From Helicobacter suis (lineage in GTDB: Bacteria > Campylobacterota > Campylobacteria > Campylobacterales > Helicobacteraceae), in the NCBI RefSeq assembly GCF_902196125.1, contig NZ_CABIKG010000004.1, positions 1-64,000 of the forward strand: a stretch of 64,000 nt of DNA. Direction: 5' to 3'. This document shows positions 1 through 8,258 of the stretch, piece by piece; position 1 is the first letter of the stretch, and every line of letters begins with the position of its first letter. The translations under genes were made by a program, and so were the position numbers. The notes under the pieces were generated by a model that saw nothing but the letters and a program-made list of their open reading frames with translations, was not told the DNA's origin and made no database searches.

Positions 1-117
1 AACACGCAAACAAATAGGATTGAGAAAGCAAACACGGAAGAGCCTCCCGCGTTAGATTTAGGGATTGATGAAAGCGAGATTTTAGAATTATTAGATCAAG
101 TGGCGGGGGTGTTGTAG
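1..117 (+). CDS. C-terminal end of a truncated-at-window-edge protein
   Basis: An open frame enters from the left edge and stops with TAG at 115-117, leaving 38 residues that end in an acidic, leucine-rich tail (ESEILELLDQVAGVL). I do not recognise the protein. Its last 22 bases overlap the end of the convergent gene on the other strand. Given the neighbours (broken and unknown genes, no housekeeping gene), it may be the tail of a phage or other mobile-element gene, but that is inference. The start lies outside the window. Confidence 0.5.
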   Translation, partial: NTQTNRIEKANTEEPPALDLGIDESEILELLDQVAGVL

Positions 118-383
118 TTGCGTTTTAAAATGGCTTGAATAGCTTTATTATCAAGCTTATACAGCGGGGTTATTTCCTTAATGTCTGAAACATATAGATC
201 GTATCCCCAGCCACCCATGTCAATTACCAAGCTATCGCCCCCCTCATCACCACTACACACCGCAAAATCATAGCCCAAAAAAACCCCCTCAATAGTAGTG
301 CCTTCATAGATAACTTGATCATTGATTAAAGTAACCCTAACAAACCACCCGCAATACCTCGTATAGTCCTTTAATTCAATCAT
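96..383 (-). CDS. Small acidic Sm/SH3-like protein, possible immunity or partner protein
   Basis: A 95-residue protein of unknown function. It has alternating beta-type segments around a VRVTL...VIYEGTTIEG core, followed by an acidic stretch (SGDEGGDSL) and SDIKEITPLY. This layout resembles small Sm- or SH3-like proteins found beside toxins and in phage regions. That is pattern recognition, not a database match. By my count it has about 14 acidic against 8 basic residues. Its ATG lies inside the last codons of the upstream 276-residue gene (8-base overlap), with GAGG about 6 bases before it, so the two are translationally coupled. A small acidic product coupled behind a larger gene is the usual arrangement of a toxin with its immunity protein. 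Confidence 0.6.
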   Translation of the reverse strand: MIELKDYTRYCGWFVRVTLINDQVIYEGTTIEGVFLGYDFAVCSGDEGGDSLVIDMGGWGYDLYVSDIKEITPLYKLDNKAIQAILKRNYNTPAT

Positions 384-1206
384 GTTTGACCTCTAAAAAT
401 GGCACAATATGCAACCCCCTTTTATTGAAGTGCACCTTACTATAATTTGTCTTAACCGCTTCTTGAATACCTATTTTTTCATGCGGCAAAACGACACCTT
501 CTAAGTTTGGGTGGTGAATGATTAATTTTTTATTCCATTTTTTTTGGGCATTTATCGCGCTAATTTCCGCGATCGCCTCCCTAACCTCCTCAATTGTAAG
601 GGCTTTTGTGTAGTAACTCCGCCCTTGCTTATAATTTGGGCTATCTAGTACATGCAAATCCTGCCTATCATCTAAAGTTAATAAAAATAGCGCGCTTTTG
701 ATAGTAGCTAGTACTCTTTGGGTAAAGGGATAGGGCTTTTCGCTTGGGGCGCGTTTAGCTAACTCATCAAAGTCTAATTTTTGAATTGTAAAGCCCTCTT
801 TCAATATAGGCGCTTCTGTAAAATGTTCTAAACCGGTTAATTCTGTGCCTTGAATTTCTAATTCATACCACCGCCCTAACTTTTGCCCCACTAGCTTTCT
901 TGTATCTTTATGGGAGGCTAATAAAAGCGGAGAGTCTAACACCTCCCTAGCTAAGAAAAAATCAAAGAGATCATTAGCTGGGTTAGCTTTTAGCGTTTTA
1001 GCTTTTAGCTTAATTGGCATTGTCTCTAACACCCCAAAGCGCATATCACCCCCATTTTTAGAAAGCCTAATTAATTCCTTAAATCTTGCTTTTTTAGTGG
1101 CGATATTTTGTAAAATGCCTTTAAGTAAGCTTGTGGCTTTTGGGTTATTTGCGTAAATAGCTAGCTTGTTTTTGAATTTAGGTAGCGATAGCGGAATAGC
1201 TTCCAT
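376..1206 (-). CDS. Unknown 276-residue protein, possible phage-type nuclease/toxin
   Basis: No function is recognised with certainty. There is no signal peptide or membrane segment. The N-terminal third is basic and helical. The last ~110 residues hold a compact block with LHVLDSPNYKQGRSYY, then a helix, KKLIIHHPNLEG and SKVHFNKRGLHIVP. A His/Arg/Tyr-rich C-terminal block of this kind recalls the small BECR-fold nucleases attached to phage head proteins, but I cannot confirm it. AAAGG precedes the ATG by 6 bases. The gene starts inside an ORF on the opposite strand and overlaps the following 95-residue gene by 8 bases. Its setting among gene fragments suggests acquired DNA. Alternatives are a phage structural or regulatory protein. 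Confidence 0.55.
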   Translation of the reverse strand: MEAIPLSLPKFKNKLAIYANNPKATSLLKGILQNIATKKARFKELIRLSKNGGDMRFGVLETMPIKLKAKTLKANPANDLFDFFLAREVLDSPLLLASHKDTRKLVGQKLGRWYELEIQGTELTGLEHFTEAPILKEGFTIQKLDFDELAKRAPSEKPYPFTQRVLATIKSALFLLTLDDRQDLHVLDSPNYKQGRSYYTKALTIEEVREAIAEISAINAQKKWNKKLIIHHPNLEGVVLPHEKIGIQEAVKTNYSKVHFNKRGLHIVPFLEVKHD

Positions 1207-1462
1207 TTATGGCCTTTATGCGCTAGGTTTAGGCCGTATGTATTGCCAATCCATTAATGCAGATGAGGCTACAAACAAAGTTTTAGGCGCGCTAATTTTT
1301 CAAGCTATACAATACCAGTTAATGGCAAGCAATGCGCCTACAGACAATAAAGAGGCTCAAGAACAAGCTAGAAGGCGTGTTGAACAATTACAGGAGGCTT
1401 TTTCTGAGTTTTACCGCGATTTTAGCGATGATCTATACACCTTAGCCTGCAGATCACTATAA
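1166..1462 (+). pseudogene. Fragment of an unknown gene, probably broken
   Basis: This frame is open from just after a stop at 1154-1156 to a TAA at 1460-1462. The only early starts are TTG at 1166 (98 residues, no ribosome-binding site) and ATG at 1238 (75 residues). The product is helical, with a hydrophobic GLYALGLG stretch and a charged C-terminal helix (EAQEQARRRVEQLQEAF). Its 5' end overlaps the start of the opposite-strand 276-residue gene by 41 bases. The simplest reading is the 3' remnant of a longer gene whose front was lost when the module to its left arrived. A genuine short protein from ATG 1238 is possible. Confidence 0.35.
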
Positions 1463-1734
1463 TAATTACAAGAGCCTTTTATAGCTATCTTTATAGTGTT
1501 ATGCTGCGTATTAGGGCGTTTTAACACACTTAAAAGTTCAAGATTTAGCCCACCTCATTTTTTACATTGTATTTAGAGTTTTTAGATTAACGCAGGTTTG
1601 ATCCCAAATTAAACTACTTAAGTTTAAACCGCCCCTAAACTCTATCCCCTTAAAACCTCGCCAAAACCTATAACACTAAATGATCTTTAAGCTTTTAAAA
1701 TGCCAAACCTCTAAAAAATACACTTCTAAAAGCG
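1463..1734. other. AT-rich intergenic spacer
   Basis: About 270 bases without a credible gene between the accessory remnants and rlmN. It holds a short inverted repeat, TTAAACT-ACTTA-AGTTTAA at 1609-1627. No T-run follows it, so it is not a clear terminator. No promoter or RNA gene is evident. It may contain the junction between acquired and core DNA. Confidence 0.4.
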
Positions 1735-2817
1735 CTACGCCCCACTAATTCTATGTGTTTTTTCTCGTAGCTGCCCACAGGCTGCACTGATGTCTAAGCC
1801 CTTTGAGAGGCGCATGGTGCAGAGTAAACCTCTTTGGTTAAGAAAGTCTGCAAACTGCTTAACTTTTTCTAAGTCGGGGCGCTCAAACTTAGAATGAGGC
1901 GTGGGGTTATAGGGGATAAGGTTAATTTTAGATCGCAACCCATTTAGCAATCTAAGCAAAGCCTTTGCATGTTCTAGCCCGTCGTTATAATCTTTAATTA
2001 CTAAATATTCAAACATCAACCGTTTACGCGCATTGATAGGAAAGCGCCTTGCGGCTTTTATTAACTCTTGGATATTGTAGGTTTTATTAATGGGCATGAG
2101 TTTAGAGCGCAGATCATCATTAACTGCGTGCAAAGAAATAGCTAGCTGTACCCCTAAATTAAGCGCCCCTAAAATGTCCATCATAGGCACAACGCCACTG
2201 GTTGAAAGGGTGATGCGTTTAGGAGAAATATTAAGCCCATGTGGGTGGCTTAAAATTTTAAGAGAGCGCACCACCTGCTCAAAATTATGCAAAGGTTCGC
2301 CCATGCCCATAAACACCAAATTAATCCCCTTAGTGGGTTCTAGCGCGTGCATGCGCTTTAAAGCCACCACCTGCTCTACAATTTCACCCGCTTTTAAATT
2401 GCGCACAAATCCCCCCTTAGCTGTGGCGCAAAACACACAACCTACCTTACAACCAATCTGTGAACTCAAACAAAAGGTGAGTTTTTCTTGTGCTAAAATC
2501 TGTCCCTTATCCCCTATTTGTTTTTCCCTCATCACCATAAACACGCTTTCAAAGCTATGTTGATCGTGGGTGGCAAATAAACATTTTTCGCTTTTATCTT
2601 GGCTACACTCTTTAACCAACAACTTTAAACTTTGGATACAAAAATCCCTCTGCAGGATTGTTTTTAAAGATTTGGGCAAATTATGCATTTGATCAAAAGA
2701 GGTAGCATAGCGCTGATAAAGCCAAGCAAAAATTTGTTTAGCCACAAAGGGTTGATAATGGTTATCAGTGGCGTAGGTTTGTAATTCTTCAAAAGTGAGG
2801 TTATAAAGTGATTGCAT
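1735..2817 (-). CDS. rlmN: Dual-specificity rRNA/tRNA (adenine-C2) methyltransferase RlmN
   Basis: A radical-SAM enzyme that methylates C2 of A2503 in 23S rRNA and of A37 in some tRNAs, tuning peptidyl-transferase function and fidelity. The 360-residue length is normal for the family. The iron-sulfur cluster motif CxxxCxxC is visible at residues 123-130 ([15 protein letters not shown]), followed by the family's FMGMGEP block and STSGVVP. The second catalytic cysteine is near residue 347 (ISAACGQL). The gene diverges from dcd, and the spacer of about 80 bases carries both promoters. The ATG at 2817 is the natural start. Confidence 0.95.
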   Translation of the reverse strand: MQSLYNLTFEELQTYATDNHYQPFVAKQIFAWLYQRYATSFDQMHNLPKSLKTILQRDFCIQSLKLLVKECSQDKSEKCLFATHDQHSFESVFMVMREKQIGDKGQILAQEKLTFCLSSQIGCKVGCVFCATAKGGFVRNLKAGEIVEQVVALKRMHALEPTKGINLVFMGMGEPLHNFEQVVRSLKILSHPHGLNISPKRITLSTSGVVPMMDILGALNLGVQLAISLHAVNDDLRSKLMPINKTYNIQELIKAARRFPINARKRLMFEYLVIKDYNDGLEHAKALLRLLNGLRSKINLIPYNPTPHSKFERPDLEKVKQFADFLNQRGLLCTMRLSKGLDISAACGQLREKTHRISGA

Positions 2818-2870
2818 GCTAAGCCTTTTAGAATTGATATTTTAGCCCCAAAATGCTTAAATCGCTGTGC

Positions 2871-2876
2871 TATAAT
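2871..2876 (+). promoter_or_regulatory. Extended -10 element for dcd
   Basis: TGCTATAAT at 2868-2876 is a classical extended -10 box of the Helicobacter housekeeping sigma factor. It lies 20 bases upstream of the dcd ATG, with GGAGG at 2886-2890 between them. As usual in this group, there is no clear -35 box. Confidence 0.6.
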
Positions 2877-2895
2877 GGGGATTTTGGAGGTTTAT

Positions 2896-3456
2896 ATGGG
2901 TTTAAAGGCCGATACTTGGATCAAAAAGATGAGTTTAGAACATGCCATGATTAAACCCTTTTGTGAGAATCAAGTGAGCAAAGGTATCATCAGTTATGGC
3001 CTAAGCAGTTATGGCTATGATATCCGCGTGGGCACGCAGTTTATGCTCTTTGAGCAACAAGAGGGGGTGGTTGATCCTAAAAACTTTGATCCTAACTTAG
3101 TTAAGAATATCCACACCCAAACTTTTATCACTATCCCGCCTAATGCCTTTGTACTAGCCCATAGTATAGAGTATATCCGCATGCCAAAAGATGTACTCGC
3201 CATTTGTTTAGGTAAAAGTACTTATGCGCGCTGTGGGATTATTGTCAATGTTACGCCCTTTGAGCCGGAGTTTGAGGGGTATATCACCATTGAAATTTCT
3301 AACACCACTTCTTTACCGGCTAAAGTTTATGCCAATGAGGGCATCGCGCAGGTGATCTTTTTACAAGGCGATAGTATTTGTGCCACCAGCTATAAAGACA
3401 AACAGGGCAAATACCAAGGACAACAAGGCATCACTTTGCCTAAAATCAATCCATGA
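2896..3456 (+). CDS. dcd: dCTP deaminase
   Basis: Deaminates dCTP to dUTP, feeding dTMP synthesis. The product has 186 residues, close to the usual ~188. Family motifs are seen: [21 protein letters not shown] and [14 protein letters not shown] with the catalytic glutamate, ending in YQGQQG. The frame is open 28 codons further upstream, but the ATG at 2896 follows GGAGG by 5 bases and its product begins where the family begins (MGLKADTWI), so I take it as the start. The stop overlaps the ATG of yejE by four bases (ATGA), so the gene leads a coupled dcd-yejE-yejF transcript. Confidence 0.95.
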   Translation: MGLKADTWIKKMSLEHAMIKPFCENQVSKGIISYGLSSYGYDIRVGTQFMLFEQQEGVVDPKNFDPNLVKNIHTQTFITIPPNAFVLAHSIEYIRMPKDVLAICLGKSTYARCGIIVNVTPFEPEFEGYITIEISNTTSLPAKVYANEGIAQVIFLQGDSICATSYKDKQGKYQGQQGITLPKINP

Positions 3457-4460
3457 CCTCCCTCTCTCAAAGACGGCTTAAAGCCTTTTGTGCTAATAAG
3501 CGGGCGTTTTATTCATTTATCATTTTTAGTTTGCTTTTTTTACTCTCTTGTAGTGCTGAGCTTTGGATCAATGATAAACCCCTTTTTATCTACAAAGATC
3601 ATAAAAGCTACTTCCCCCTCTTTAAAGATTATCCTGAAACCACCTTTGGCGGGGATTTTTACACCACAGCCGACTACACAGACCCCTATGTCAAAGAACA
3701 CCTGCTTAAAAATGCCTTTGTGATCTGGCCTTTAGTGCCCTACTCTTATAACACCATTATTATGGACCTTAAACAAAGCGCGCCCACCCCCCCTAGTCTT
3801 AAGCACCTTTTAGGCACTGATGATCAAGCCCGCGATGTTTTAGCGCGTTTGGTTTATGGTTACCGGGTTTCTATTTTATTTGGATTGATTTTAAGTGTGT
3901 GTAGCGTGTTTTTAGGCGTAGCTTTGGGGGCTTTTCAGGGTTATTATGGTGGTCTTATTGATTTATTTGGCCAGCGCTTTTTAGAGATTTGGAGCGCTGT
4001 ACCCATGCTCTTTTTACTGATGATTCTCTCTAGCATGTTTACCCCTAGTTTTTGGTGGCTTTTATTACTCGTCTTAGCCTTTAGCTGGATGGGTTTAGCC
4101 CAAGTGGTGCGCACTGAATTTTTAAGGGGGCGTAATATGGATTATGTCAAAGCCTCTTATACGCTAGGAGTGAGTGATATGCGCGTAATTTTTTATCATA
4201 TTTTGCCTAACGCCCTAGTGGCTACCATTACTTATATGCCCTTTGTCATGGCAGGGAGTATCACCACTTTAGTGAGTTTAGATTTTCTAGGTTTTGGCAT
4301 GCCAGTTGGGAGCGCTTCTTTAGGCGAATTGCTCAATCAAGGCAAAAATAACCTTTATGCGCCCCATTTAGCCTTAGTTGGTTTTTTTGCGACTGCAACT
4401 TTACTTTCTTTATTAGTTTTTATCGGGGAGGGGGTGCGCGATGCCTTCAGTGGACAGTAA
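3453..4460 (+). CDS. yejE: Peptide ABC transporter permease, YejE/OppC type
   Basis: An inner-membrane permease of a dipeptide/oligopeptide importer. The 335-residue sequence follows E. coli YejE (microcin C/peptide importer YejABEF) closely: an N-terminal membrane segment, a periplasmic loop with NDKPLF and [10 protein letters not shown], the [15 protein letters not shown] entry to the transport domain, then five membrane segments with the EAA-type loop ([20 protein letters not shown]) that docks on the ATPase. It ends [13 protein letters not shown]. It is coupled to dcd by a 4-base overlap and to yejF by a 20-base overlap. The partner permease YejB and the binding protein YejA are not in this window, so the transporter is split across the chromosome. 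Confidence 0.9.
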   Translation: MTSLSQRRLKAFCANKRAFYSFIIFSLLFLLSCSAELWINDKPLFIYKDHKSYFPLFKDYPETTFGGDFYTTADYTDPYVKEHLLKNAFVIWPLVPYSYNTIIMDLKQSAPTPPSLKHLLGTDDQARDVLARLVYGYRVSILFGLILSVCSVFLGVALGAFQGYYGGLIDLFGQRFLEIWSAVPMLFLLMILSSMFTPSFWWLLLLVLAFSWMGLAQVVRTEFLRGRNMDYVKASYTLGVSDMRVIFYHILPNALVATITYMPFVMAGSITTLVSLDFLGFGMPVGSASLGELLNQGKNNLYAPHLALVGFFATATLLSLLVFIGEGVRDAFSGQ

Positions 4461-5991
4461 AACCCTACTTAGTATCCAAAATTTAGAAGCAAAGATCGGG
4501 CAAGATTTTTATTTAAAAGAGATTAATTTAGAGATATTGTCCGGGCAAAGGGTAGGTTTAGTCGGGGAGAGTGGGAGCGGGAAAAGCTCGCTAGCCCAAT
4601 TAATCTTACGGCTTGTGCCCTTTATCCGCGCCACTCATGGAAAAATTATATTTGAGGGTGTGGATTTATTAAGCCTTAAAACTTCTGTATTAAGAATGAT
4701 TAGAGGCGCACAAATTGGCTATATCGCACAAGAACCCCTTTTGGCTTTAAATCCCTTACATAAAATCCACAAACAAATTTTAGAAACGCTTCTCTTACAC
4801 AATAAACTCTCTAAATCTAGCGCCCATGATCACCTTTTAGAAGTGATAAATCAAGTGGGGCTTTCTTTAGATTTACTAAATCGCTACCCTTATGAACTTA
4901 GTGGAGGGCAAAACCAACGCGTGGCTTTGGCTATGGCTTTAATTAACCGTCCTAAGCTTTTAATTTGTGATGAACCCACCACCGCCTTAGATGCACAGAT
5001 TCAAAAGCAGATTTTAGATTTACTCTTGTACTTGAGTGTGCAAAACCAAATGGCTATTTTAATCATTAGCCATGATTTAGGGGCGATTAAACAGGTGGCT
5101 GAACATGTTTATGTCATGCAAAAGGGTAAAATCTGTGAGCATAGCACAACAGAAGAACTCTTTGAAAACCCCAAACACTCTTATACAAAACTTCTTTTAA
5201 ATGCGCGCCACCTCACAGCTAAGAAAATGCAACCGGGAAAGCAAGAGGTTTTATTGCTTAAAGACTTTGGCGTGTACTATACAAAAAAGAGATTTTTAGG
5301 CAAAGATTTTATTTTCCAAGCTATTAGCGGGGTTAATTTAAGCCTACACACCCAAGAAACTTTAGGTGTGATGGGGGCATCTGGTAGTGGAAAAAGTTCG
5401 CTAGCACTAGGGATTTTAAAACTTGCTAAAGCTCAAGGAGAAATCTATTTATTAGATCAGCCTATCCATTCTCTTAACTCTAAAGACTTTAGACCCTTAA
5501 GAAAATCCCTACAAATAGTTTTTCAAAACCCTTATGCCTCTTTAAACCCCCGCTGGAGTGTACAAGATATTTTATTAGAAGGCTCAAACTCTTTAGACAA
5601 AAATCTAGCTATAAAGAGTTTAGAGGCGGTAGGGTTAGAAGCTAAGTATTTAAATTGTTATCCCTTTGAGTTAAGCGGAGGCCAGCGCCAAAGAGTAGCC
5701 ATTGCACGGGCTATTATCAACCGCCCACAGGTGGTTTTAATGGACGAACCTACTTCGGCTTTAGATAAGAGTTTACAAAAGGTAGTACTTAATTTGCTTT
5801 TAGAGTTGCAAGAAAAGATGTGCCTTAGTTATATTTTTATTAGCCATGATTTAGATGTTATTGAAAACATGTGTGATCGGGTTCTTGTGGTAGAACAAGG
5901 GCAAGTTGTAGAGAGTGGATTAACTAAAAGTATTTTTAGTGCCCCCAAACACCCCTACACAAAGCAACTTTTAAAGACGCGCTTAACTTGA
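4441..5991 (+). CDS. yejF: Peptide ABC transporter ATPase with two fused ATP-binding domains
   Basis: This 516-residue protein holds both ATPase halves of the importer in one chain, as YejF does. The first domain has Walker A GESGSGKSS at 42-50, signature LSGGQNQR near 157 and Walker B LLICDEPTTALD. The second has GASGSGKSS near 309, LSGGQRQR near 415 and VLMDEPTSALD. Both end in the peptide-transporter extension (KHSYTKLLL, KHPYTKQLL). It starts inside yejE (20-base overlap). The strong tRNA-Gly promoter begins within its last codons, so the tRNA operon has its own start rather than depending on this operon. Confidence 0.93.
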   Translation: MPSVDSKTLLSIQNLEAKIGQDFYLKEINLEILSGQRVGLVGESGSGKSSLAQLILRLVPFIRATHGKIIFEGVDLLSLKTSVLRMIRGAQIGYIAQEPLLALNPLHKIHKQILETLLLHNKLSKSSAHDHLLEVINQVGLSLDLLNRYPYELSGGQNQRVALAMALINRPKLLICDEPTTALDAQIQKQILDLLLYLSVQNQMAILIISHDLGAIKQVAEHVYVMQKGKICEHSTTEELFENPKHSYTKLLLNARHLTAKKMQPGKQEVLLLKDFGVYYTKKRFLGKDFIFQAISGVNLSLHTQETLGVMGASGSGKSSLALGILKLAKAQGEIYLLDQPIHSLNSKDFRPLRKSLQIVFQNPYASLNPRWSVQDILLEGSNSLDKNLAIKSLEAVGLEAKYLNCYPFELSGGQRQRVAIARAIINRPQVVLMDEPTSALDKSLQKVVLNLLLELQEKMCLSYIFISHDLDVIENMCDRVLVVEQGQVVESGLTKSIFSAPKHPYTKQLLKTRLT

Positions 5992-6016
5992 CTTGTTGAA
6001 TAAATGTTGCTAAAAT
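5988..6016 (+). promoter_or_regulatory. Promoter of the tRNA-Gly/trl operon
   Basis: TTGACT (5988-5993) and TAAAAT (6011-6016) are separated by 17 bases, the ideal sigma-70 spacing. The predicted start at about 6023 is just ahead of tRNA-Gly. The -35 box overlaps the stop codon of yejF. A clear -35 box is unusual for this genus and fits a highly expressed stable-RNA operon. Confidence 0.75.
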
Positions 6017-6031
6017 AGGCGTTTTTATTGT

Positions 6032-6106
6032 GCGGGAATAGCTCAGTGGTAGAGCACGACCTTGCCAAGGTCGGGGCCGCGGGTTCGATCCCCGTTTCCC
6101 GCTCCA
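6032..6106 (+). tRNA. tRNA-Gly(GCC)
   Basis: A 75-base cloverleaf with encoded CCA. The acceptor pair is gcgggaa/ttcccgc and the anticodon GCC lies at 6064-6066. It is the first gene of a stable-RNA operon followed by trl and tRNA-Leu, -Cys and -Ser. Confidence 0.97.
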
Positions 6107-6129
6107 ATTTTCATTTTAAGAGGTTTTAA

Positions 6130-6437
6130 ATGTTAAATGCTTCTAAACTAGTGTGTGTGTGTGTGCCGGAGTATTAATTAGTGGCTGTGCTCAGCCTCTT
6201 CCAGTTGGCGGGCTTGCTACGATGGTAAAACTCCCGGTTTCTGGAAATGATATGCGATCTTCTAAAGAGGGGCATGCTAATTGTTTTAGTATTCTTGGCA
6301 TTTTTGCTGCCGGTGATTGTTCTGTAGAAAAGGCGGCTAAAAATGGCGGTATCGTTCAGATTAATACGGTAGATCGCACGGTAGCCAATGTTTTAGGTAT
6401 TGTTGGCATATACACGACAGTAGTTAGAGGCAATTAA
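6130..6437 (+). CDS. trl: Trl: tRNA-linked lipoprotein, frame-shifted OFF by a GT repeat
   Basis: A small TRL-family lipoprotein, as found in H. pylori between tRNA-Gly and tRNA-Leu, here in the same place. The best start is ATG 6130 with AAGAGG six bases upstream. After seven codons it enters GTGTGTGTGTGTGTG (6151-6165) and, as sequenced, stops at 6175-6177. The conserved frame runs from the repeat to 6437 (about 94 residues: [23 protein letters not shown], a glycine/isoleucine-rich end). Removing one GT joins the ATG to it and gives a textbook lipoprotein signal: MLNASK, a hydrophobic core and lipobox LISGC. The gene thus looks phase-variable and OFF in this clone. A GTG start inside the repeat would also give a short signal, but lacks a ribosome-binding site. 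The role of the mature protein is unknown. Confidence 0.8.
6151..6165 (+). repeat. (GT)7.5 dinucleotide tract in trl
   Basis: Fifteen bases of pure GT repeat seven codons after the trl start. Loss of one unit or gain of two would restore the lipoprotein frame. Slipped-strand mispairing at such tracts is an established Helicobacter switching mechanism. Confidence 0.9.
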
Positions 6438-6448
6438 CTTTGATTTAT

Positions 6449-6468
6449 GCTAGGCGGGCGCGCCTAGC
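6449..6468 (+). other. Perfect GC-rich hairpin between trl and tRNA-Leu
   Basis: GCTAGGCG-GGCG-CGCCTAGC forms an 8-bp stem with a 4-base loop, 11 bases after the trl stop and 3 bases before tRNA-Leu. No T-run follows, so a normal intrinsic terminator is unlikely. A processing or mRNA-stabilising hairpin, which would separate the trl message from the tRNAs, fits better. Confidence 0.7.
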
Positions 6469-6471
6469 CTT

Positions 6472-6558
6472 GCCCAGGTGGTGGAATAGGTAGACACAAG
6501 GGACTTAAAATCCCTCGGTAGCAATACCGTGCCGGTTCAAGTCCGGCTTTGGGCACCA
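6472..6558 (+). tRNA. tRNA-Leu(TAA)
   Basis: An 87-base class II tRNA with a long variable arm (tcggtagcaataccg) and encoded CCA. The anticodon TAA sits in gggacttaaaatccc. It is part of the tRNA-Gly/trl operon. Confidence 0.96.
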
Positions 6559-6559
6559 T

Positions 6560-6634
6560 GGCGACGTAGCCAAGTGGTAAGGCATGGGTCTGCAAAACCT
6601 TGATTCCCCGGTTCAAATCCGGGCGTCGCCTCCA
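6560..6634 (+). tRNA. tRNA-Cys(GCA)
   Basis: A 75-base cloverleaf, acceptor ggcgacg/cgtcgcc, anticodon GCA, encoded CCA. It begins one base after tRNA-Leu, so the two must be cut from a common precursor. Confidence 0.96.
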
Positions 6635-6654
6635 AAAATTTAACTTTTTCTTAG

Positions 6655-6742
6655 CGGGAGATGGCTGAGCGGTTGAAAGCGGCGGTCTTGAAAACCGTTG
6701 AGGGTAACACCTCCGGGGGTTCAAATCCCTCTCTCCCGGCCA
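6655..6742 (+). tRNA. tRNA-Ser(TGA)
   Basis: An 88-base class II tRNA with acceptor cgggaga/tctcccg, anticodon TGA (gtcttgaaaac), a long variable arm and encoded CCA. It is the last gene of the cluster and lies 20 bases before the antiporter gene. Confidence 0.95.
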
Positions 6743-6761
6743 CATTCTCTTAAGGAATTTC

Positions 6762-8258
6762 TTGGGACATTCTCCCTTAAGCCTACTTGTACCTCTTTTT
6801 GTAATTGCTATGGTGATTTTTACGCGCAGAGTAACCCTTGCGCTTTTTAGCGGCATGGTTTTAGGCGCTTTATTGCTCACAGATGGGCATCTCTCTAGTC
6901 TTGTGATCTATCTTTATACAAAAACTAGCGCCGTGTTTTATCACAAGCAACCACAAGGCCTAATCCCTAATTTAAATAGCCTATATGTCTTTGGCTTTTT
7001 GATTTTACTAGGGATTTTAAGCCAGATTATTGCTAGCAGCGGGGCGATTAACTCTTTTGTGCGTTGGGCTAAAAACCATGTTAAAAGCGCGCGCCAATCA
7101 GAGGGCATTGCACTTATAGCCGGGATTGTGATCTTTATTGATGATTATTTTAACGCTTTAATTGTAGGCCAAATTAGCAAATCTTTAAATGATGCGCATA
7201 AATCAAGCCGTGAACGCCTAGCTTATATTATTGATTCAACCTCAGCGCCTGTGTGTTTGCTTGTACCGCTTTCTAGCTGGGGGGCTTATATCGTGGGGGT
7301 GATGCAAAATGAGGGCTCGCCCTTGCTTAAAGAGGGGTTTGCTTTGCTACTTAAAAGTACGCTGAGTAATTATTACGCGTGGTTTGCACTCTTAGCTGTG
7401 TTTTTAACCATTCTTTGGCAAATTAATTTGCCGGCTATGCAAAAATACCAAAATGTAGGCGTGCAAGAGATAAAAATCCAACCCTTTAAAAAAGCCCCTC
7501 TTTCTATTTTACTCTTAAGCATTGCTATGCTTCTTGTGAGTACCACGATTTTAATGTTTTATACAGGCTATGTAGGGAGTGATCACAAAGATTTTTTAGA
7601 TATTTTAGGCCATATTAATAGCGCGCTTTCTCTCTTTGTAGGGGGGATTATTTCTTTAATCTTTTGTCTTTTTTTAGCTTGGCGCTATTTACCACCAAAT
7701 AGCCTTTTTTCTTTGATCTATCAGGGGTTTAAAAGCATGGCCTCTGCGATTGTAATTTTGATCTTGGCTTGGGCCATTGGGCCTATGATTAGAGATGATT
7801 TACAAACGGGGATATATTTAGCTAGTTTGATCGCGCATTTCCAGGGCGTGTTTTTACTCATGCCCTTATTATTATTTTTAATTTCAGGATTTATTGCCTT
7901 TAGCACCGGCACTAGTTGGGGGGCTTTTGCGATCATGCTTCCTATTGGCACGGGAATGCTTAGCGTGGTGGGGGGTGATATTGTACTAGTGGTTTCAGCG
8001 ATTTTATCAGGGGCGGTTTATGGCGATCACGCCTCGCCTATTTCAGATACAACGATTTTATCAGCCACAGGGGCGGGTTGTTCGGTTCAAAGCCATTTTT
8101 TAACCCAACTACCCTATGCCACGCTTACGGCTGCTTGTGCGATGCTAGCCTTTCTTATTGCTAGCCTTACTCTTTCTAAGATAATAGGCTTTATCGGGGG
8201 TGCTTTATGTTTGGTGGTTTTGTTTTACTTTTTAAAGCGCATGTTTAAAAATAACTAA
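6762..8258 (+). CDS. Na+/H+ antiporter family (NhaC-like) membrane protein
   Basis: A 498-residue polytopic inner-membrane protein with about 11-12 hydrophobic segments, of the NhaC/ion-transporter type. Family-like features are IFIDDYFNALIVG, with paired acidic residues inside a membrane segment, and the later FSTGTSWGAFAIMLPIGTG and YGDHASPISDTT blocks. The latter matches the conserved GDH.SPISDT motif of these antiporters. Exchange of Na+ (or a small organic ion) for H+ is inferred from the family. The start is TTG 6762 with AAGGA five bases upstream, only 20 bases after tRNA-Ser, so it may be read through from the tRNA operon. Its last 14 bases overlap the convergent gene. Confidence 0.85.
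   Translation: MGHSPLSLLVPLFVIAMVIFTRRVTLALFSGMVLGALLLTDGHLSSLVIYLYTKTSAVFYHKQPQGLIPNLNSLYVFGFLILLGILSQIIASSGAINSFVRWAKNHVKSARQSEGIALIAGIVIFIDDYFNALIVGQISKSLNDAHKSSRERLAYIIDSTSAPVCLLVPLSSWGAYIVGVMQNEGSPLLKEGFALLLKSTLSNYYAWFALLAVFLTILWQINLPAMQKYQNVGVQEIKIQPFKKAPLSILLLSIAMLLVSTTILMFYTGYVGSDHKDFLDILGHINSALSLFVGGIISLIFCLFLAWRYLPPNSLFSLIYQGFKSMASAIVILILAWAIGPMIRDDLQTGIYLASLIAHFQGVFLLMPLLLFLISGFIAFSTGTSWGAFAIMLPIGTGMLSVVGGDIVLVVSAILSGAVYGDHASPISDTTILSATGAGCSVQSHFLTQLPYATLTAACAMLAFLIASLTLSKIIGFIGGALCLVVLFYFLKRMFKNN

Noticed and set aside
6464..6880. Minus-strand open frame across the tRNA-Leu/Cys/Ser genes
   Set aside because: It runs antisense through three tRNA genes and shows tRNA-derived peptide patterns only.
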